Origin: Rhodobacter sp. SY28-1
GTDB taxonomy: Bacteria > Pseudomonadota > Alphaproteobacteria > Rhodobacterales > Rhodobacteraceae
Direction: 5' to 3'
NCBI RefSeq assembly: GCF_005222785.1
Contig: NZ_STGH01000003.1
Location: forward strand, 248,001 to 312,000
Length of the DNA: 64,000 bases
In this document: positions 63,063 through 64,000 of the stretch, piece by piece
How the letters are laid out: each line of letters begins with the position of its first letter
Numbering within the stretch: the first letter of the stretch is position 1
Notes under the pieces: model-generated
What the model was told of the DNA's origin: nothing
The model's input: only the letters and a program-made list of their open reading frames with translations
Databases searched by the model: none
Position numbers and translations under genes: made by a program

Positions 63063-64000
63063 ATGAACCTGTTCGCCGATATCCGTGAGCTTGTGGTGGC
63101 CGAGCTGGAGGCGTTGATGGCCTCGGGCGTATTGCCGTCGGGGCTGGACCTGTCTGCCGTCGCGGTCGAGCCGCCGCGCGATGCGGGGCATGGCGAGATG
63201 GCGACCAATGCGGCGATGGTGCTGGCGAAACCGGCGGGGATGCAGCCTCGGGCGATTGCGGACGCGCTGGCGTTGCGGCTGATGGAGGACCCGCGCGTGG
63301 CGGGGGCCGATGTCGCGGGGCCGGGGTTCCTGAACCTGCGGCTGGAGCCTGCGGCCTGGCAGGGGCTGGTGCGGGCGGTGCTGGAGCAGGGGACGGGCTA
63401 TGGCCGGTCCGTCATGGGTGCGGGGCGCAAGGTCAACGTCGAGTTCGTGAGCGCGAACCCCACGGGTCCGATGCATGTGGCCCATGCCCGGGGCGCCGTG
63501 GTGGGAGATGCGCTGGCGGCGCTCTTGGACTTCGCAGGCTATGCGGTCACGCGCGAGTATTACATCAACGATGGCGGCGGGCAGGTCGATGTGCTGGCCC
63601 GGTCGGCCTTTGAGCGGTATCGCGAGGCGCATGGGCTTAGCCCCGAGATCGCCGAGGGGCTGTATCCGGGGGATTACCTGATCCCGGTGGGTGAGGCGCT
63701 GAAGGCCAAGTATGGCGACAGCCTGCTGAATCAGCCGGAAAGCGTCTGGCTTGCGGATGTGCGGGTGTTTTCCACCGACATGATGATGGCGATGATCCGC
63801 GAGGATCTGGCCGCGCTGGGCGTCAAGATGGATGTCTATTCCTCGGAGAAGGCGCTTTACGGCACGGGCCAGATCGAAGCGGCGATCGAGCGGTTGAAGG
63901 GGCTGGGGCTGATCTATCAGGGCGTGCTGGAGCCGCCGAAGGGCAAGGCGCCCGAGGATTGGGAGCCGCGGGAGCAGACGCTGTTCCGCTCGACCTCGTT
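63063..64000 (+). CDS. argS: Arginyl-tRNA synthetase, N-terminal part (3' end outside window)
   Basis: Class I synthetase charging tRNA-Arg. About 312 residues are present. The N-terminal tRNA-binding domain ([38 protein letters not shown]) leads to the catalytic core with the HIGH-like HVAHARGA in [20 protein letters not shown] and [14 protein letters not shown], both diagnostic of ArgS. The KMSK loop is beyond the edge. It follows the holin in the same direction. Confidence 0.96.
   Translation, partial: MNLFADIRELVVAELEALMASGVLPSGLDLSAVAVEPPRDAGHGEMATNAAMVLAKPAGMQPRAIADALALRLMEDPRVAGADVAGPGFLNLRLEPAAWQGLVRAVLEQGTGYGRSVMGAGRKVNVEFVSANPTGPMHVAHARGAVVGDALAALLDFAGYAVTREYYINDGGGQVDVLARSAFERYREAHGLSPEIAEGLYPGDYLIPVGEALKAKYGDSLLNQPESVWLADVRVFSTDMMMAMIREDLAALGVKMDVYSSEKALYGTGQIEAAIERLKGLGLIYQGVLEPPKGKAPEDWEPREQTLFRSTS

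Overview
This 64-kb window is chromosomal DNA of an alphaproteobacterium of the Rhodobacteraceae/Paracoccaceae (Rhodobacter-, Gemmobacter- or Tabrizicola-like; the genus cannot be fixed from the sequence alone). The evidence is high GC with long antisense shadow frames, a 5-aminolevulinate synthase of the Shemin pathway, a GTTC-N7-GTTC LexA box before uvrA, a GTA-type endolysin/holin pair, tandem GAPDH genes next to tkt, and family-typical neighbourhoods (amiC-mrcA-prfB, purL-bolA-grxD, rodZ-like-ispG). I saw no rRNA, tRNA, insertion sequence, integrase, CRISPR array or obvious pseudogene. The two end genes (hemA and argS) are cut by the window edges.

Layout. 0-11.7 kb: hemA end, a RodZ-like envelope protein, ispG, a LysR/MFS divergon, a DsbA-like oxidase, and the cell-wall pair amiC and mrcA followed by prfB. 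11.7-17.3 kb: a DUF2189 membrane protein, a DHA2 exporter, an overlapping bactofilin/M23 peptidase pair, a DUF455 ferritin-like protein and a Bcp peroxiredoxin. 17.4-25 kb: a large AsmA/YhdP-like protein overlapping queA, an acetyltransferase, DUF3147, MFS and DUF924 proteins. 25-30.4 kb: lpdA, a DUF6152-like/four-helix membrane protein pair, a methyltransferase, a secreted protein, an MFS carrier and a rhodanese. 30.4-37.2 kb: SOS-controlled uvrA, two small RcnB-like secreted proteins, DUF2892, and mmsA divergent from a LysR gene. 37.2-39.4 kb: a CBS protein, coaD, an HWE/HisKA_2-type sensor kinase and a DUF1127-like microprotein. 39.6-48.3 kb: central-carbon block gap1, a 47-residue membrane microprotein, gap2, DUF808, HPP-CBS, PepSY, tkt, then a coiled-coil protein, zapA and an MliC-like inhibitor. 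48.4-52.2 kb (minus): purL-GNAT-bolA-two small membrane proteins-grxD, closely packed. 52.4-54.3 kb: two DGPF/YciI proteins and an ECF42-type sigma factor. 54.5-60 kb: LysR, murI, DUF1684, an FNT channel, and efp divergent from its modifying ligase epmA. 60-64 kb: argC, ccmE, the GTA-type endolysin and holin, and argS.

How it works together. Most of the window is housekeeping: wall synthesis and hydrolysis (amiC, mrcA, M23/bactofilin, murI, zapA), translation (prfB, queA, efp/epmA, argS), and carbon flow (gap1, gap2, tkt, lpdA, mmsA). The more interesting content is regulatory and accessory. A shared GTTAGCGC-type palindrome precedes gap1, gap2 and the DUF1127-like gene. The ECF42 operon carries a self-recognition-like promoter. 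A two-gene module encodes a secreted protein whose predicted mature N-terminus is His-His beside a four-helix membrane partner, a layout that resembles CopC/CopD. There is also a detached GTA lysis cassette, and several perfect palindromes stand in intergenic DNA.
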